From assembly GCF_001949145.1 (NCBI RefSeq), contig NW_019091355.1:2279443-2343442 (forward strand): a stretch of DNA of 64,000 bases, read 5' to 3'. Each line of letters opens with the position of its first letter. Position 1 is the stretch's first letter. Source of the stretch: Acanthaster planci. Taxonomy: Eukaryota; Echinodermata; Asteroidea; Valvatida; Acanthasteridae. Positions 45,520 through 59,759 of the stretch are shown piece after piece. The position numbers and the translations under genes were made by a program. Below the pieces are notes generated by a model that was given only the letters and a program-made list of their open reading frames with translations, was not told the DNA's origin and made no database searches.

Positions 45520-47262
45520 CTTGTCGATATTCTGATCACGGTGCTACGCAGCCCTTCCATATTTCTATAAATTCGGTGTGTTTTCTTTTGTGTTTTTATT
45601 CACGGTATTTACAGTATTCAGAGTCCCGAATTGTCACACCAGACATCTGCCGCGCGAATTCTGTTGAAGAGTATGATACCTGAGACTAGAATGACAACAT
45701 GATTGCAATCATGGAAACCAGTTAAGCCGCCTTCATGTTGTTTTGCACCTGGCAAACTAAACGCTCTGTCTTCCTCGTACGATTAACACAAGTTTTGTGC
45801 TGAAAATTGCACAGTACATTGCAAGTAGGGTTGCCTGCCACAGAATCGTGAATGGGTGTGCGTGCGGCTGCGGTTGGTCCCTCTCTGCGTGAAATTGAAG
45901 CTAGTTTACTTAGTGTACTTGTGGTATCCAGGGTTTTTTAACAAAGAAAAGGCAAACGTTTGCAATTTTGGATAAATTGGGTAAAAATCACCCCAAGGTC
46001 GTTTTTAGGCAAACTGCAAAAACAATGATCACCTACGATCTACCTTCGCTTTTTATCAGCATTTTGAAATGTTGACACATTTCCACATTTTGTTACACGT
46101 TTAACATTTAATAACAGTTTAAGTTAGTATAGACTGACAAAATGTTATGAATCCATCGATTCTTGAGACTTGACAGAAATACCAAGCTTTATAATCATCG
46201 CAAGTATTACTCTTAGCTGTTTCCAAACATCCACTTTGGTATATATTGGGAAAACTGTCCTTTCCGGTAAAACAGTTATCGATCTTATCTGCTGTTTAAG
46301 CGTGCATTACCCACTGCTTTGTATTTAATTATGAAGAGTTTCAGATCTGTGACAAATTAAAGACGTCTTCACTCGGTCTATTCATGTACGTACATGAAAC
46401 TTGTGCAAGACTTGAATCTGAAAACCAAGGCCAATAATTATCGATCAGGAATGAGTCACTGCGTTAGCTGGAATGATCAGTAGGCCCACTTTGTGCCGCA
46501 CGATGGCATGGAACTAGCTCCAGTCCATAGGCTAGATCATAGGTGAACGCAGTCGTTGTTTGGCCTGTTGAAGTTATTAGCTGCCTAAGCATGGGCGTAT
46601 CTGTTGCGTAACGTCTCTCTATACATGAGTCCAGGGAATCAATAAGGATTCATAGGAAGTTGGACAAGCAGTCAACTGAGCCAAGGCGTACCCCTCCCAA
46701 ACACTTTTGTGAACCTTTTTGACGAGATAATGCAATTTGCATAACCATGGTATAGTGTCAATAGGTTTGGTAGCGTAGGTGTGTGCCGTAGGCCTACGTG
46801 TAGTTTACTGCACAGTTTGGCATCAGCGAGCTGCGTGTAGTTATTCCATTCAGTTACAGCAAATCGGTGGCCCTGACCCAACTAATTTCAATAATAGCAT
46901 TTATGGGGAATCACAACCAAAACAACGTAAGTATAGCTTGTAGAAAACAGAAAAATAAGATAAACTTATGTACAAAAGTTACTGATTTTAATCATAACCA
47001 AGAATGCGTCTATTTATTACAGTTGTAATCACAGTGTTTTGCTTTCTCTATAGTGTATTTTTCTATTCATAAATCCCTTTTTGGAAAAGAAAGCTAAACG
47101 TGCCTTGTAATTACCACTGTTCGCAACTCTCACATAATACCAATAATAGGATAACCCAACGTTGTAAGGAAATCCCGTATTTATCCATACATTTTCTCTA
47201 ATTAAACTTCTAACAATTTATATTTTCATGGATTGCGTCTCAGTGTTGCATGCAGCGTCAAG

Positions 47263-47270
47263 TATAAAAA
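47263..47270 (+). promoter_or_regulatory. ACSL: TATA-like sequence just before the acyl-CoA synthetase ATG
   Basis: TATAAAAA ends 14 bases before the ATG at 47284. A start site at the usual 25-30 bases from a TATA box would fall downstream of that ATG, so either this box is not the promoter or 47284 is not the main initiation codon. Confidence 0.35.
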
Positions 47271-47283
47271 GCAGTGTTGAATC

Positions 47284-50200
47284 ATGACAAGCAGCGGAGT
47301 TCTGGAACAGCACCGAAAACTGGGACTGCGGAAAAATGTTGACTTTCAATGTCAATCCGTCGAGCTAGAGGTGAGTGTGGCAAGTACCCGTGTACTGTAC
47401 GTCTTCCATTGCACAGCTGAGGACAAGACAAAGGGGACCGAAGGCCATGTGTCACTGTCCTCGTTGGTCAGTCTATTGTCCTCGGTGGCGAGTGAATGTG
47501 ATCAGTCCACAGCAGGATGGAATTATATTCTAACGATCGTTGCGCAAGATTCACTGAGCAAACAGTAATCTTGTACATTATAAAAGTTGTTTAGGAATTA
47601 ATTATTAGGATACATAAAATCATTTGACGACAGCCCTTGAAGATGCACCTTTGTGTTTCAAATAATCTTATTTTCAATTTGTGTTTTTGTGCCTTTTTTT
47701 CAAATGTGAGTGATTATACCCAAGAGCAAAACCGTGATGTCATTCCTGACACTAAACCTCGATGTGGTATTGATTTGTACTCCAAAACTGCTGGAATATC
47801 TTTACATTTTGGTTGTGGTAAATTTGCCTTTCTTTTCTCATGGGACCGTGCAAGTTTGAGTTAAAAATTTATTAAATATAAAACGTGAGCTGAAGATAAT
47901 TCGTTGCATCACAGCATTAGCGCCTCCACGAGTCAAGAACAACTTGGACAATTTGAATGTGATGTTTTAGATACGGAGAGTATAAAGATACACAGAAACT
48001 GTGTGTAAGAAATGTTCACAGCAGGGAACTTTTAAAGATTCAAAACAATCTTTGTTAAGGTGTCTCAAAGCTCAACATATCGCTCCATTTCCCAATTGCT
48101 CAAAACTATCCATCTATATTGCGTGCACAGCATATAAATATGTATAGGAGTTTGATGGCAAAATAAGTGCGGTGCTTAGTTTCTGAAGATTCTGAAGTTT
48201 CCTGCAGTCCACTGAGGCAGATCTATAGTGTTTATGACAGCGTACTCTACCAGTACTTAAAAGATCTACCAACGTTTAAAATTGTCAAATTAAGAAGTTT
48301 AAATCCCACATTAACAACCTTCTGTATGCTCACTTAAGTTGGTTTCTTGTCTGTTTCGGTGAATAGGGTACATCTGAACACGTAAGGGTCTCCACGCTGC
48401 TGCCAGATGGGAAGCCTATCTCGCGGTTTTTTGAAGGGGTCGAGTCACTCCACGACTGTTTCATGCGTGGTTTAAAACTCTCTGGTGAGTGATTTCCTTT
48501 TCTCAAAACGATTGGTAAGGTTACCATCAGGATAAAGTGTGGTCTCTTGATATGGTATAGCGTACAGGGAGGGACGGTTTCAGTTCTAAAGCGCATTATA
48601 ATACTTTAGACCTCTATCATGAGGCAGCCATCTTGCTTTGAAATTCCTAACTGATGCTGGAAGGAAAAATACATTTAGTTTGTTCCCTTATTCAGGATGT
48701 AAACTTGTATTAAGATTGCCAATGTATCTAGAGGGACCCAGACGAACACTTTTTGCTGACTGTAGAAGGTGATTGATACTAGTGGGACATGACAGTTTGC
48801 CCACCGTGTATATTCCGGGAAGGATCAGAGTAGTCACCCCCCCCGGGCACAGTGGTGCATATTGAAGTATTCGAACAGTTTATTTGGCTGAAAAGGGGCC
48901 CAAATTAAACCCATGAAGGAAACATCCTCACACGTTCAGTACCAGAGGACCATGTTGGACTAGGTGTTGGGGAGCAGAAAACATGTCCGTCCCTAAGACG
49001 AACGGTGGTATGTTAGTCACAGTACATTTCCCTAACAGTATTTTTTAATCTCTTACTCATAGCTAAGAATCCTTGTTTAGGATGGAGGCCCAAACCTGAT
49101 GCTCCCTATAGCTGGACTACATACGAAGAGGTAAGCAATTGTGGAGTCTTAGACATAAGTACATATAAATGTAATGATGCTTCTAACAAGTTACCGTAAT
49201 AAACGCAAACACTTCCATTCTTTTCTCCAATTCACAAAAAGCCTGATTAATTTGAGGAAGCGAGATTAAGTGTTGCTTTCCACTGCGAACTTGTCAAAGA
49301 CTTTAGAAACTTCCGGTGTTTACAAAATCTCGCATTGACCAGGAAAGTCATTTTTTGCAAAATTACATAACGGCATCAAGTCTTACAAGTCATGCAAGAA
49401 AGACCCACACAAAAGCAAAACAAACTCAGCATTTGGCTTTATTCTTTACGTGGGAGTTTGTCCCCAGTATGACCAGAAATCACGTGATGCGTTCGTTCTA
49501 CCAAATTTTAAAATTGTTTGCACTTTTTATACATGAAGGTTTACCTGCAAGCCAGAAATTTTGGCTCTGGCCTAATCAAGAGCGGCACGCCGGCAGGGAA
49601 TTCTACTTTCATCGGCATCTACTCCCAGAATAGGGTGGAGGTGAGTCAGCCAGAACATTAACAATTAAATATTGGAAATCATTTATCTTAAAATAATAAG
49701 TGATTAATATTACATGCAAACATTGTGTTCGGTAGAAAGAGTATCACTTGGAGATGTTTGAAATTCCTCTTAGAGACCAACCCGTCGTTCAAAATGACAA
49801 ATATTGTACATTTATGAATGCATAAACAAGAATAGTATTTGAATGTGAAAGTTTTAACCAGTGTGTTAGAATATTCAAAAAGTATAAGCTACCTGCACAA
49901 AAGTGTGCTCAGATTTATTTTCTAAAAGTGCACAAGTCCAGGTGGTTTATTAAAATAACTTTTTTGAACGGGGGGGGGGCCTTTAGTGAATATTAAAGCT
50001 GGAAGTAACGGGTGAAACAAATTTCATTTTAGACTTAAAATATATCGCATTGCTCTTTCTGTACTTTTGCAGGAAAGCTTATAATGTGTAAAAGCATGAC
50101 GCCGTAGTCATATGGTCCATTTGAGACGTAGGCCTACATGTATTTAATTTGAATTACACTGAAAATGCTGCAGCCTGATTTGTTCACAACCTCCAGAAAC

Positions 50201-53200
50201 AATCATCTGCTCTTGTTATTCCAGTGGGTGGTGACCGAGCAGGCTTGTAACATGTATTCCATGGTCATTGTGCCACTGTATGATACGCTGGGACCGGACG
50301 TGTGTCAGTACATCGTTAACCAAGGTTTGTATTTCGCTCTTGCGGATTTTTATTGGAATAACACTTTCCTCTCCTTGTTCTTCAACTAAAATTTATTCAT
50401 TCTGTCATAAGTATTTTGCTTAGGCAAAAAAAGTTGTGTCCATAATATCAGTAGAGACCACAGATAGATCAAATGTAATTGAGGATCAATTGTGGACCAG
50501 GTAACCAACGGCAAAAATAATCAGAAAATACAATGAATTATTATTTTGAATCTTTGTGCAGTTGAGTTGACACTCGTTGTGTGTGACACGACGGCAAGAG
50601 CCCAGCTGTTACTGGATAAAGCGGCAGATATGCCCGGGCTGAAGAAGATCGTTCTGGTGGAGGAGGCTACAGATTCGGTTGTGGCGAAGGCTGCAGAATG
50701 CCAGATCGAGATAGTACGCTTTGGAGATGTCCTGGTAAGTCTTTAACCCAAAGATGTCGAATCCAACAAATCCTATATGTGATTTGCGCTTACCGTCGGA
50801 GGAATGTCTACAGATAGTGGTTAGTATTTGCTTGCTCGACCAAAAAGGGAAAAATAATGTCCACAGAGATGTGTCGTATCTGGAAAGGGCCGTGTTGAAT
50901 TAATTCAGGTTCTGATTCTCTGCCAGTGTTACGTTCGCGTGTTGCATTCAGCTCATTTGAACTTAAAACTTCACAATGATATCTTAAAGTTGACGGGAAA
51001 AATACCGGGGCAACTAAGTGGCGCTCCTTATCCGAAAGGATGCAACGCTCGGTCTTCCACGACAAATAAAACAACGGTTGCACAAGATACCAAAGAAGTG
51101 ACAAACGGTTTTCTCTCTGTCATGCCTCAGGAGCTTGGTGCCAATAATCCGCAGGAGAAAGTGGTAAGTAGGTCAGCTGCAAATATAGGGTAAGAGAATC
51201 CTGTCTACATCGACATCTGGTAACCACTTTGAGGATATTTTGCGATTATGAAGTTGGTAATACGGAAACACCCGATCACAAGCCAGCGCACTTTCAACTG
51301 TTGCAACGTGGCGACAGTATGCGCTCTGGGTTGAGTTCCAGTGTTGGAAATGACAACCATAGAGTACAGGGCTGCCGTCCACACATGGAAAGCTTGACTT
51401 CACAAAGTGAACTGCGCAGTGCTTTTCTTGCCGTCTGCTATCACTTTACCTAAAGTTTTACTATATGGAGACTGTGCCCGCTTATTTCCTGCGTTGTATT
51501 TACACTAAATCAGAGAAATTAAATCTCAGTCGAGCATCCCATGAGCTGCCTCTTTTTCTTAAGATTCCGTATCAAAATATGTAAGTTGAGTTGAGTTTAT
51601 ACACATGTACTTCTTTCTTTGTTTAGCCACCGAGCTGGGAAGACCTTAGCACACTGTGCTACACAAGCGGTACAACGGGCAACCCGAAAGGCGCCATGCT
51701 ATCACATGGCAATATAGTGTCGTCTGTCAGTGGCATGTTTGCTGTGGCTGGGGTGAGTAATACCTTGGAGACAGCAGTTTGCATGGAAAAGCAACGAAGC
51801 TCTCTGTTGCAACAAGGAGCAAGTGAGGTGAATTCTCTGCTTCTATATGAGACAACAATCTGCCCCAGACAGTGACAGGCACAATGTTGATCCCATATTA
51901 CTGGTTACGCAATTTTCTTTATTTTCTTCACTTTTGATTGCCTGTGACAAAAAGTATCGATACCAAATTCCTAGCGACTGCCACTTCTCAACACAACATT
52001 CTGTCTCGAAGCAGCGTTGAAAATGTCACAAGGACATTGAAAAAGGTTTGCCTCAGTAAACTACGCCAAGAATACATATTACCTACGTCATTGAACCGTG
52101 AAGAGGTATAGACATTATTAAATCCTGTTTTTATAAACTTGACGTTGTGCTGTTTCGTTGAAAACCTTTGATAGGTCAAGAATTTGCTTGAGTTGTACAC
52201 GGATGATGTGCATATATCTTATCTTCCTCTGGCTCACGTCTACGAAAGGTTTACACAGGTAAGTCGCTCAAAATCATTTTGTCCCTGGGGTGGAACGACT
52301 GTATCCGTTTCACCCCTTCGAAGCGCCAAGAATTGGTCATGCAGTAATGATCACATCATCGAGAGGCAATATTTCGAGTTTAGCGGTTAAAGTAAAAATG
52401 TTTTTTCTCTACAGATTCGAAGAATGAGGGAAGCACATACTTGTCATTTTTCGTATCTCTTTTGGTAGGCTTGCGTCTTCGCGTGTGGTGCACGCCTGGG
52501 CTTCTATCAAGGAGATCCGAAGAAGCTTGTGAGTGACATAGCGGTGCTGAAGCCCACCTTGTTTGTCTGCGTGCCGAGAGTCATGAACAAGATTTATGAC
52601 AAGGTATTTCTTTACCCACGAAAGCAGAGGGCCATCCAAAAGATCAGATATTAAAAATTCAACAAGGGACATGAATGATTTACTGGTGGGTTGAGGGTGT
52701 GCATACGAGGCAATGCCCTGGAGGGAGTGCTTTCAAGAAAAGAGAGGACGACTTTTGCCTTCTTTTTCTTTCTTTATTGCCCGAAGAATATAAACACCCC
52801 CACACTTAACCTTGCGCCTTAGAGAGGTCATAAGTATCACATCACCCAACTGTCAAATATTCACCTCCCCAAAAGAGAAAACTCAAACGTTTTCTACCCT
52901 TCTCGTGAGAAGGAAGTTCTAGATCGAACCTTGCTGCCAATACTGAAGTTCTCTCCCTCTTATCCACGACTTAAATCACCCCTCTCAAGTGCCAATTATA
53001 TACTTACCAGCAAACTGTGTATTACTTTTCGCTAATCGAACACAATTCATAGGTAACTAATGGAATTGCCCAAAAAGGATGGCTGACGAACTTCATCTTC
53101 AGAACGGCACTCCGCAAGAAAATTAAGGAAATGGAAAGGTGAGGACACAGAAGCCGATACTGTAAGAGCAACCAACAGCAGCGTATCCAGCTTTTAGCGT

Positions 53201-56200
53201 GGGGGGGATCCAAAAGGGAAAGCAGCTTGGAGCTCATTCAATATGATGTTGTGAAGATAAAATCAAAAGCCTTACTCACGGTCCCGACATCCTTGCTTTT
53301 ATTTGCTGGATTTGATGTTAAAATTTGACTGATAAATAAACCGAATACTTTCTTTCCTTCTCACCCATTCTTTGTAATGTAAGCTGGATACGCCACCGGC
53401 ACGCAACAAATATGCATTGATACCAGCGAAGCCAAAAAAAATTACCACAGCCTGTGACTGCTCAATGTTTTGCCTTTGGCATTTGTGACTTAGCTTGAAA
53501 TAATTCATCCATTCGTAAAAGGCCTTGAGACAAAATGAGACCGAGTGAACAGAAATGTAACAAAGATATAGGCCTAGTTAAAGATTAACACCAACACAAG
53601 TATAAGAAAAGAGTTCGCAATTCTTATCCAATTTTATGAGGCAGATATTATCACTAATGGTCCCAGTTTTAGGTAATAGGTATCATTTGTATGGTTGCAA
53701 ATTATTTTATCTTTAAAGTAGCAAACATTTTAAACTGTATGTTTTATTGATTGATTGATTTTTTTGCAGTGGTAAATTTGTCAATGACGGCATGTGGGAC
53801 AGGCTGATGAAAAAAGTCAGGGTAAGCCACATCAATTTCAAGAAAATGAAATTTGTCAAGTCCTTGTCAGATAATCGAGGTTAGCGTGCCATTATTTGAA
53901 CCGAAACTGCCCAAAGGTTTCCAAAGATAAAGTAAAAAGCAGAGGACTTTTTGTAAATGTCGTCTGTTAATTCACAGCACACTTTCTATAACACGACAGT
54001 TGTGCAACTTTCCATAATAGCAATATGATCTGGCTATTCGTTGCGCCTCTGGCCAGTTGCTTGTTTGCGGATATCGTTCTGTTTAGGCAGTTACACTGAC
54101 GGAACTTAGTCGAAGTAATTTGTGCGTTCATAATTATAAACAGATCACCACTCGAGGTTTTCAAAAGCAGAAGTTATACTCTCCCACTTTGCCTCATCAA
54201 CGAGCCAGTTTTTGTTCCTTGCACAGCGCCGAACCTACAGTCTCCTTTTTCTCCTTATCTTCAGAACCTTTTAGGCGGCAGAGTTCGCTTCATCACCACT
54301 GCAGCTGCCCCGGTTTCCCACGATGTTAAGATGTTTTTCAGATGTGCCTTCGGTGCTCTGGTGAGACAACTGTCTTTTTCATTGAGAGTTGCCTTGCTGG
54401 AAAAAAAAATCCAATCGACAGATCCACTCAGCTAGCCTTGCCCACCGTGCACGTGGGCACTTAACGCATGTTCATTTTCCAGCTGCGCGCACCATACGCG
54501 CGTACTCTCATGTCAGAATTACGTGGTCGGACATATTCAATCCAGGCCTGTAATTGGTCAGAACATAATAGGGCGGGCCTGGCTTTATGAATTCTTCTAT
54601 AACATACCCCCTTTCCTTGAATTCTTAGTTTACGGAGGGATACGGGCAGACGGAGAACGGAGGAATGGCCACATCAAGTTATTTCCGAGATATTAGCCCC
54701 GGTCATGTTGGGTCACCTTCTGTGAATTTCCTCTTCAAGCTTGTTGATGTGCCCGAGATGGACTACTACGCTGACAAAGATCAGGGCGAGGTAAGTTACT
54801 AGCGTGCCCACCCCCGGAAAGTTTCTGAAGTGGAATAATTTTAATAACTTTGCGCTGAAAACTTCCAGCGAAACATCGCCGTGTACCAAACACCACAGAG
54901 TACTAGCGAAAGGAGCATTGTTGACATTATGAATCAAAGATAGGTCTTATTAACACCGAAAACACCGCAACAAATAAAACAGGCCTGACCGTATTCATTT
55001 GTTTTGATTGAATAGATTTGCTTGAAAGGGTCTGGCGTATTCAAAGGGTATTTCAAGGACCCAGAGAAGACTGCGGAGGCTATCGATGCTGAAGGATGGC
55101 TCCATACCGGTGATATAGGGCAATGGATGCCCGTAAGTGCTGCCTTTTAAGATAACATTCATCAAATTTGGGCACACACTGTTTTACCTATCGATGCGCG
55201 TTGCTCATTTTTCATGTTTATCGCTGTAATGTACATGTGTACAAATTACGGAAATTGCCAATCATAGGTGAGTTGATAGATTGCAGCTTTATTACATAAC
55301 TAAATGCTTTGTTCGAGAATGTATACAACACGAATGCATATGAATTTGAAATACATTTGTCACTGTTGGATAGAGCTGTTAATTATGTTCGAAGGTAAAA
55401 CATGCTCTTTTGGCGTTCTCTTTATTCTGGCCTGAGACGCCAGAAACCAGAACGCTCGCAGCTTCAGTCGACACTGCATAACTATGATCCATAGTCTACA
55501 AACCTATAGGACATTACACTTACTGCCATATTGAGGGCGTAATTATCTCTGATACAAATTGTCCGTTTAGGGGCCAGAAATTGTTTTCAGTCGCACGTGT
55601 TGCCTGAGATTTCTTGTCTCCATTTTTAGAGTGGACAGTTGAAGATAATTGACCGGAAGAAGCACATATTTAAGATGGCGCAAGGCGAGTACATTGCTCC
55701 CGAGAAGATCGAGAACATTTATATCAGAAGCGAATACGTGGCTCAGTGTTTCGTGCACGGCGACGGTTTGCAGGTAAGAGGCATTGTGGTTTGGAGCACT
55801 GATGAAAAATCAATGGTTTTGTTGTTTTTTGAAAGGCAATTTTGTTTCAGGTTTCCCTGTTCGCTTTATCGCTTGGGATGTAGGCCTATCCTTGTCATCG
55901 ATTATTTTTCCACATAAAGATGAACCGAAATCAGTTTGTTCTAAAATAAACTGGTGTGATGTTCAAAAAAGGGTATACTCGGGGGTTAATTTTTGAATGT
56001 CAGTCCTTAAACATTCATGTTGTTGAACATTAATTTGGATATTTTCTCCAGTCTAGCCTTATTGCCATTGTTGTCCCTGACGAGGAGGTGCTACCAAAGC
56101 TTGGCAAAACCAAAGGAATTCCGGGAGATTTCAAGCAGTTGTGCGCCAATGAGGTAGGTCACCACAACATGCATGATCGTGCTGTTCTCTCTTATGCGGG

Positions 56201-57167
56201 GGAAACTCCGACAGGCTTTTTTAAATTAAGGAAACTGGTGTGAATTTATTACCGGTAGACGCGGCCTAAAATAGGTATTGTTTATTCTTACCATTAATAG
56301 GTATAGATGCAGTATATATGTGATGTGCACTGGCCTATCAAGGTTGTCAATCCAGGGTGGGACAAGGTGGATTTCTTTCTAAAACAAAGGCCCAGGTTTT
56401 GTAAATCCATCAAAAAATCTCTCCTCAGAATGGTTGGTAGTACAGCCTGTTGAAAGTTTGACCCCATCAATTGCCCAAAAAGGGAAAAGTTCCCCCTTGT
56501 TTCCTTATGTATACGCCAATGACGGAAGAGGCCTTTTTGTGACTGTTTTGTAATAAGGTGTGTGTAAATAATTTCCCACACGCGAATTGGTGAAGACACT
56601 AAACGTTTCTTTGCATTCTCGATTGCTCTGCCTGAGAAAGCTCGAAGCATAATTCTGGTATTGATCAGGTCAATGAAGCCATACAGCTTGCTTTAATTGA
56701 TGCAGACTATCAAGAAGGCGATCCTCGATAGCATGCAGAAAGTTGGGAAGGAAGCCAAACTGCTAAGCTTCGAGCAGGTAGGTTCAGTTTTTATTAGCGG
56801 CTGGTAATCATTTCTCTTTCTTTTCAAGTATAACCTGCTGCTACCAGCATGCAGTCATAAGGAAAGTGGGCTTGGTTGGGATTCCTCTCCACATGTGTAG
56901 TATAGAAGTATCAATATTTTACCAGTACACGCAGAAACTTTGAAAATACGACAACATTTTTTAATGGATTGTCAATGACATCTGAAACAGGTGAAAGACA
57001 TTTATGTGGAGTCTGAGCTGTTCAGCATTGAGAACAACCTGCTCACCCCCACGTTCAAATCGAAGCGTCCAGTTCTGAGGAAACACTACGCTGTCCAGAT
57101 AGAAGCGATGTACAAGCAAGCCCAGTTCAGCAGGATGGACAGCGTGCCTTACGACACGCAGAAGTAA
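47284..57167 (+). CDS. ACSL: Long-chain acyl-CoA synthetase, complete, 677 aa
   Basis: Nineteen exons: 47284-47370, 48367-48484, 49063-49130, 49539-49640, 50225-50324, 50562-50734, 51131-51163, 51627-51752, 52175-52258, 52469-52603, 53053-53138, 53770-53821, 54265-54360, 54629-54790, 55016-55132, 55630-55773, 56052-56153, 56706-56777, 56991-57167. All join in frame (2034 bases, TAA). The enzyme activates long-chain fatty acids to acyl-CoA via an acyl-adenylate. Motifs: AMP-binding [11 protein letters not shown] (239-249), [17 protein letters not shown] (423-429), GWLHTGDIG with the ribose-binding Asp507, and [20 protein letters not shown] of the C-terminal hinge. Most like the ACSL1/5/6 group. 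The N-terminus is short and lacks the membrane anchor usual in that group, and an in-frame TGA stands two codons before the ATG, so an alternative upstream first exon is possible. Exon 7 has only 33 bases. Confidence 0.96.
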
Positions 57168-57384
57168 TAACAGAATGGAAGAAAGCGTTCGATTAAGCAA
57201 AAGACTTCACTTTCCTCATTATGCACTTTGTGAAAACACATTTTGAAAGTTCATAATAGCCGAATATTAATAATTCAGAGAACTCTGATTAATTGAATGA
57301 CGCAGTGGATGAACGATGTGATGGCCTTATAGAAACATGAAGGTGAATAACCTTCTACCCATTTGTCCAGTTTGAAACAAATTC

Positions 57385-57390
57385 AATAAA
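57385..57390 (+). terminator. ACSL: Poly(A) signal of the acyl-CoA synthetase
   Basis: AATAAA lies 218 bases after the stop codon, a usual distance. It is the first canonical hexamer noted downstream of the last exon. Confidence 0.6.
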
Positions 57391-59759
57391 TCTGATGCTA
57401 TGCCTCATTCCGATTATGTAAAAGTTTTGAGGGCCCTTGCCTTTGTATATCATGAGGAATCTAAAAGGCGAATCTCATATTTCGAATCTGTCGTTCATTT
57501 TTTTGCAAATTATTTTTTCTCTCCAACATTATGTTTAATAAGCCAAAAGCCGCAGTCGCTTTTGAATTCCCCCCACGCCAAAAGCGGGATACGCCGCTGC
57601 TTAATTGGCATAGTATGAGTAGAGAACATTGATGGGAAGTCGCGAAAGAGTTTTTCTGTCACCACTGAGCTCAAATTGCATGTGAAATACATGTATACCT
57701 CCCGTTTCCGCATCTCACCTTCAGTATATGGTACGAACACGGGATTTGTGTGTCAATGTCCTTCAACCCCCCCCCCCGAGGTCGTATGACACTGAAGTCT
57801 TTGGCATGAAAAAAAATGGTGTGACTATTTGACTTGAGAGTTGATTTGTTGCGATAAACAACATCTGGTATGTTCTAGAGGTGGTGTAAAAATGGGTACT
57901 AACTTTTTAATGATTGTAAAATTATGTTACTGTTAAACATTGTATGTATTGTATGTATGCTGTATAATGTCTATGTCCATCTTGCAGAGGATTTTCAGCC
58001 GAATTCCAATGTTTGAAGAAAATTATGTGCAGTTGGCATTTTGCATTCAACCCTTCATTAATGGGTACATTTCTTCGTATTACTTTTTCCCTCCGGAATT
58101 ATGGCGCCTTACAAACTACATAACCGTTCTGATATGCAGTGTGGATCTATTTTCTGGTTGCAGACTTGCCTTAAGTGGTAATATCTCCCCATAGAAATGT
58201 TAAAAGAATTCATGTTCCAAAATGCAGTTGCGGTTGAAACAAATGTTACTGACGGAGTTTATATCAAAATAACCCTTGTGCTGTATACATGTACATATGT
58301 TCTGTAGAAACATAAGTAGGCCTAATCGTGTATGCTACCCCAGCAGTTATCCTAAAAGAACACCAGAAGGTATCAGATAATCCTAATTTAGTCTTTAAAG
58401 TATCAGAAACGACTTTATTTTACTTTCACTTTCTGCGGTTACTGTTTTTCCCATCCGTCAGGTGGAATACTTCAAGTTATGATTCAAACATAATGGTACA
58501 GTGTATAGTTAATCATAATACAAAATGCATGAAATTTTTGTCAGTGGACTCGTTTTTTCCTTTTGTTGGAAAAGAAAGATGGAAGAGGACAGAAAACGAA
58601 AGAATATAAAAAGTCAAGAAAGTTTAGAACCAAAGTTTAAAATAAAGGTTTATATGGGAAATCTATACCTTTGGAATAAATAACCTAGTCCAGTTTGTTT
58701 GACTTCGGATGTTTCCTAAACATCTCAAAGACACGAAAAAGATTCTGTAGACCTCAAAAGGAATATCAACTAATACGGACTTCATCCTGTTCTGAAGTAT
58801 TCACTTTACCGCGGAATACTACTTTTACATCCCACCAGCGAAACTCGGATACTGGAGAGATTGAGCCACACGTTCTACGCGAACGCGAAAGACATTATGA
58901 GCACACAGACTTCTCGCGTTCACTTTCACGTTTTCTTGCGTAACGGGTTGTCAAATTTTCATGCAAGAAAAAAATTATCTAACAGCTGCTTCCATTTCTT
59001 TGGAGGAAGCACTATCGCGGTACTAGATCATTATCATTTAGGAAAACGTTGAAAAAAATACCCCGTTGAAACTATCCCGCCCAGTAGACGCAGATCTACT
59101 GATGAAATCTCTCCGGCCGGTGGTATCCCCTGATAACGAAAGTATTGAAGTGACGTCAAGGTGGGATTTGTCTGTTCTGTAATACGATCAGCCGCTGATT
59201 GCGGTGAGATAAGTCCCCATTTTCAGTGTCTCCATCGGAGGTATTGTAGTCGAGTGAATGACCCCCATCGGAGAGTTTTCTCAAACGATGGATGAACCGC
59301 CGACGAGGGCTACATAGACATCTTCTATCCCTCGCTTGAGTATAGTCCCCATCTTCTAAGATTGAATTGCTATCTATACAATGTCAGCGCATGCAGTTCT
59401 TTAAATGTTTCCCCTCTTTTTGGAGTCGACGACATTGTTATGGATGAGCAGCGTTTGTTGCTGCATATCATATTTTTGCTCATTATTTCTGTAAAAACCA
59501 CTCCACTTCGGGCTCGCGTTGAAACCTTAGACCCTAATGTTGATGTGCACGATATCAAGCCACCGTAATTTTCAGTTGCACATAAATGGGAAAGAATGAG
59601 CAGCATGTTTTACTCACCCAGGTCAAAAATCAAATTTTTTTAAAGTAATTGGAAGAGTAAGTTGACAGGAGAAACTCAGGCACCCCAAATCGAATGCAAG
59701 TGATTTTTTTCTTTTTCGAAAAAGAAACAGATTCTAAGACTTCACCCTACTGAAAATTG

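Larger units (their letters stand above)
39996..47262. other. Intergenic region between lipoxygenase and acyl-CoA synthetase (divergent genes)
   Basis: About 7.3 kb shared 5' flank. It contains a diverged direct repeat (40526/41164), an inverted repeat with CRE-like sequence (43562-43677) and a fold-back (45375-45519). No supported exon: minus-strand frames at 44745-45077 and 42169-42411 lack splice context. Confidence 0.5.

Noticed and set aside
49970-49980. Poly-G tract as a functional element
   Set aside because: Mononucleotide runs of this type recur (57766, 60665, 62075, 62390) and look like ordinary slippage tracts.
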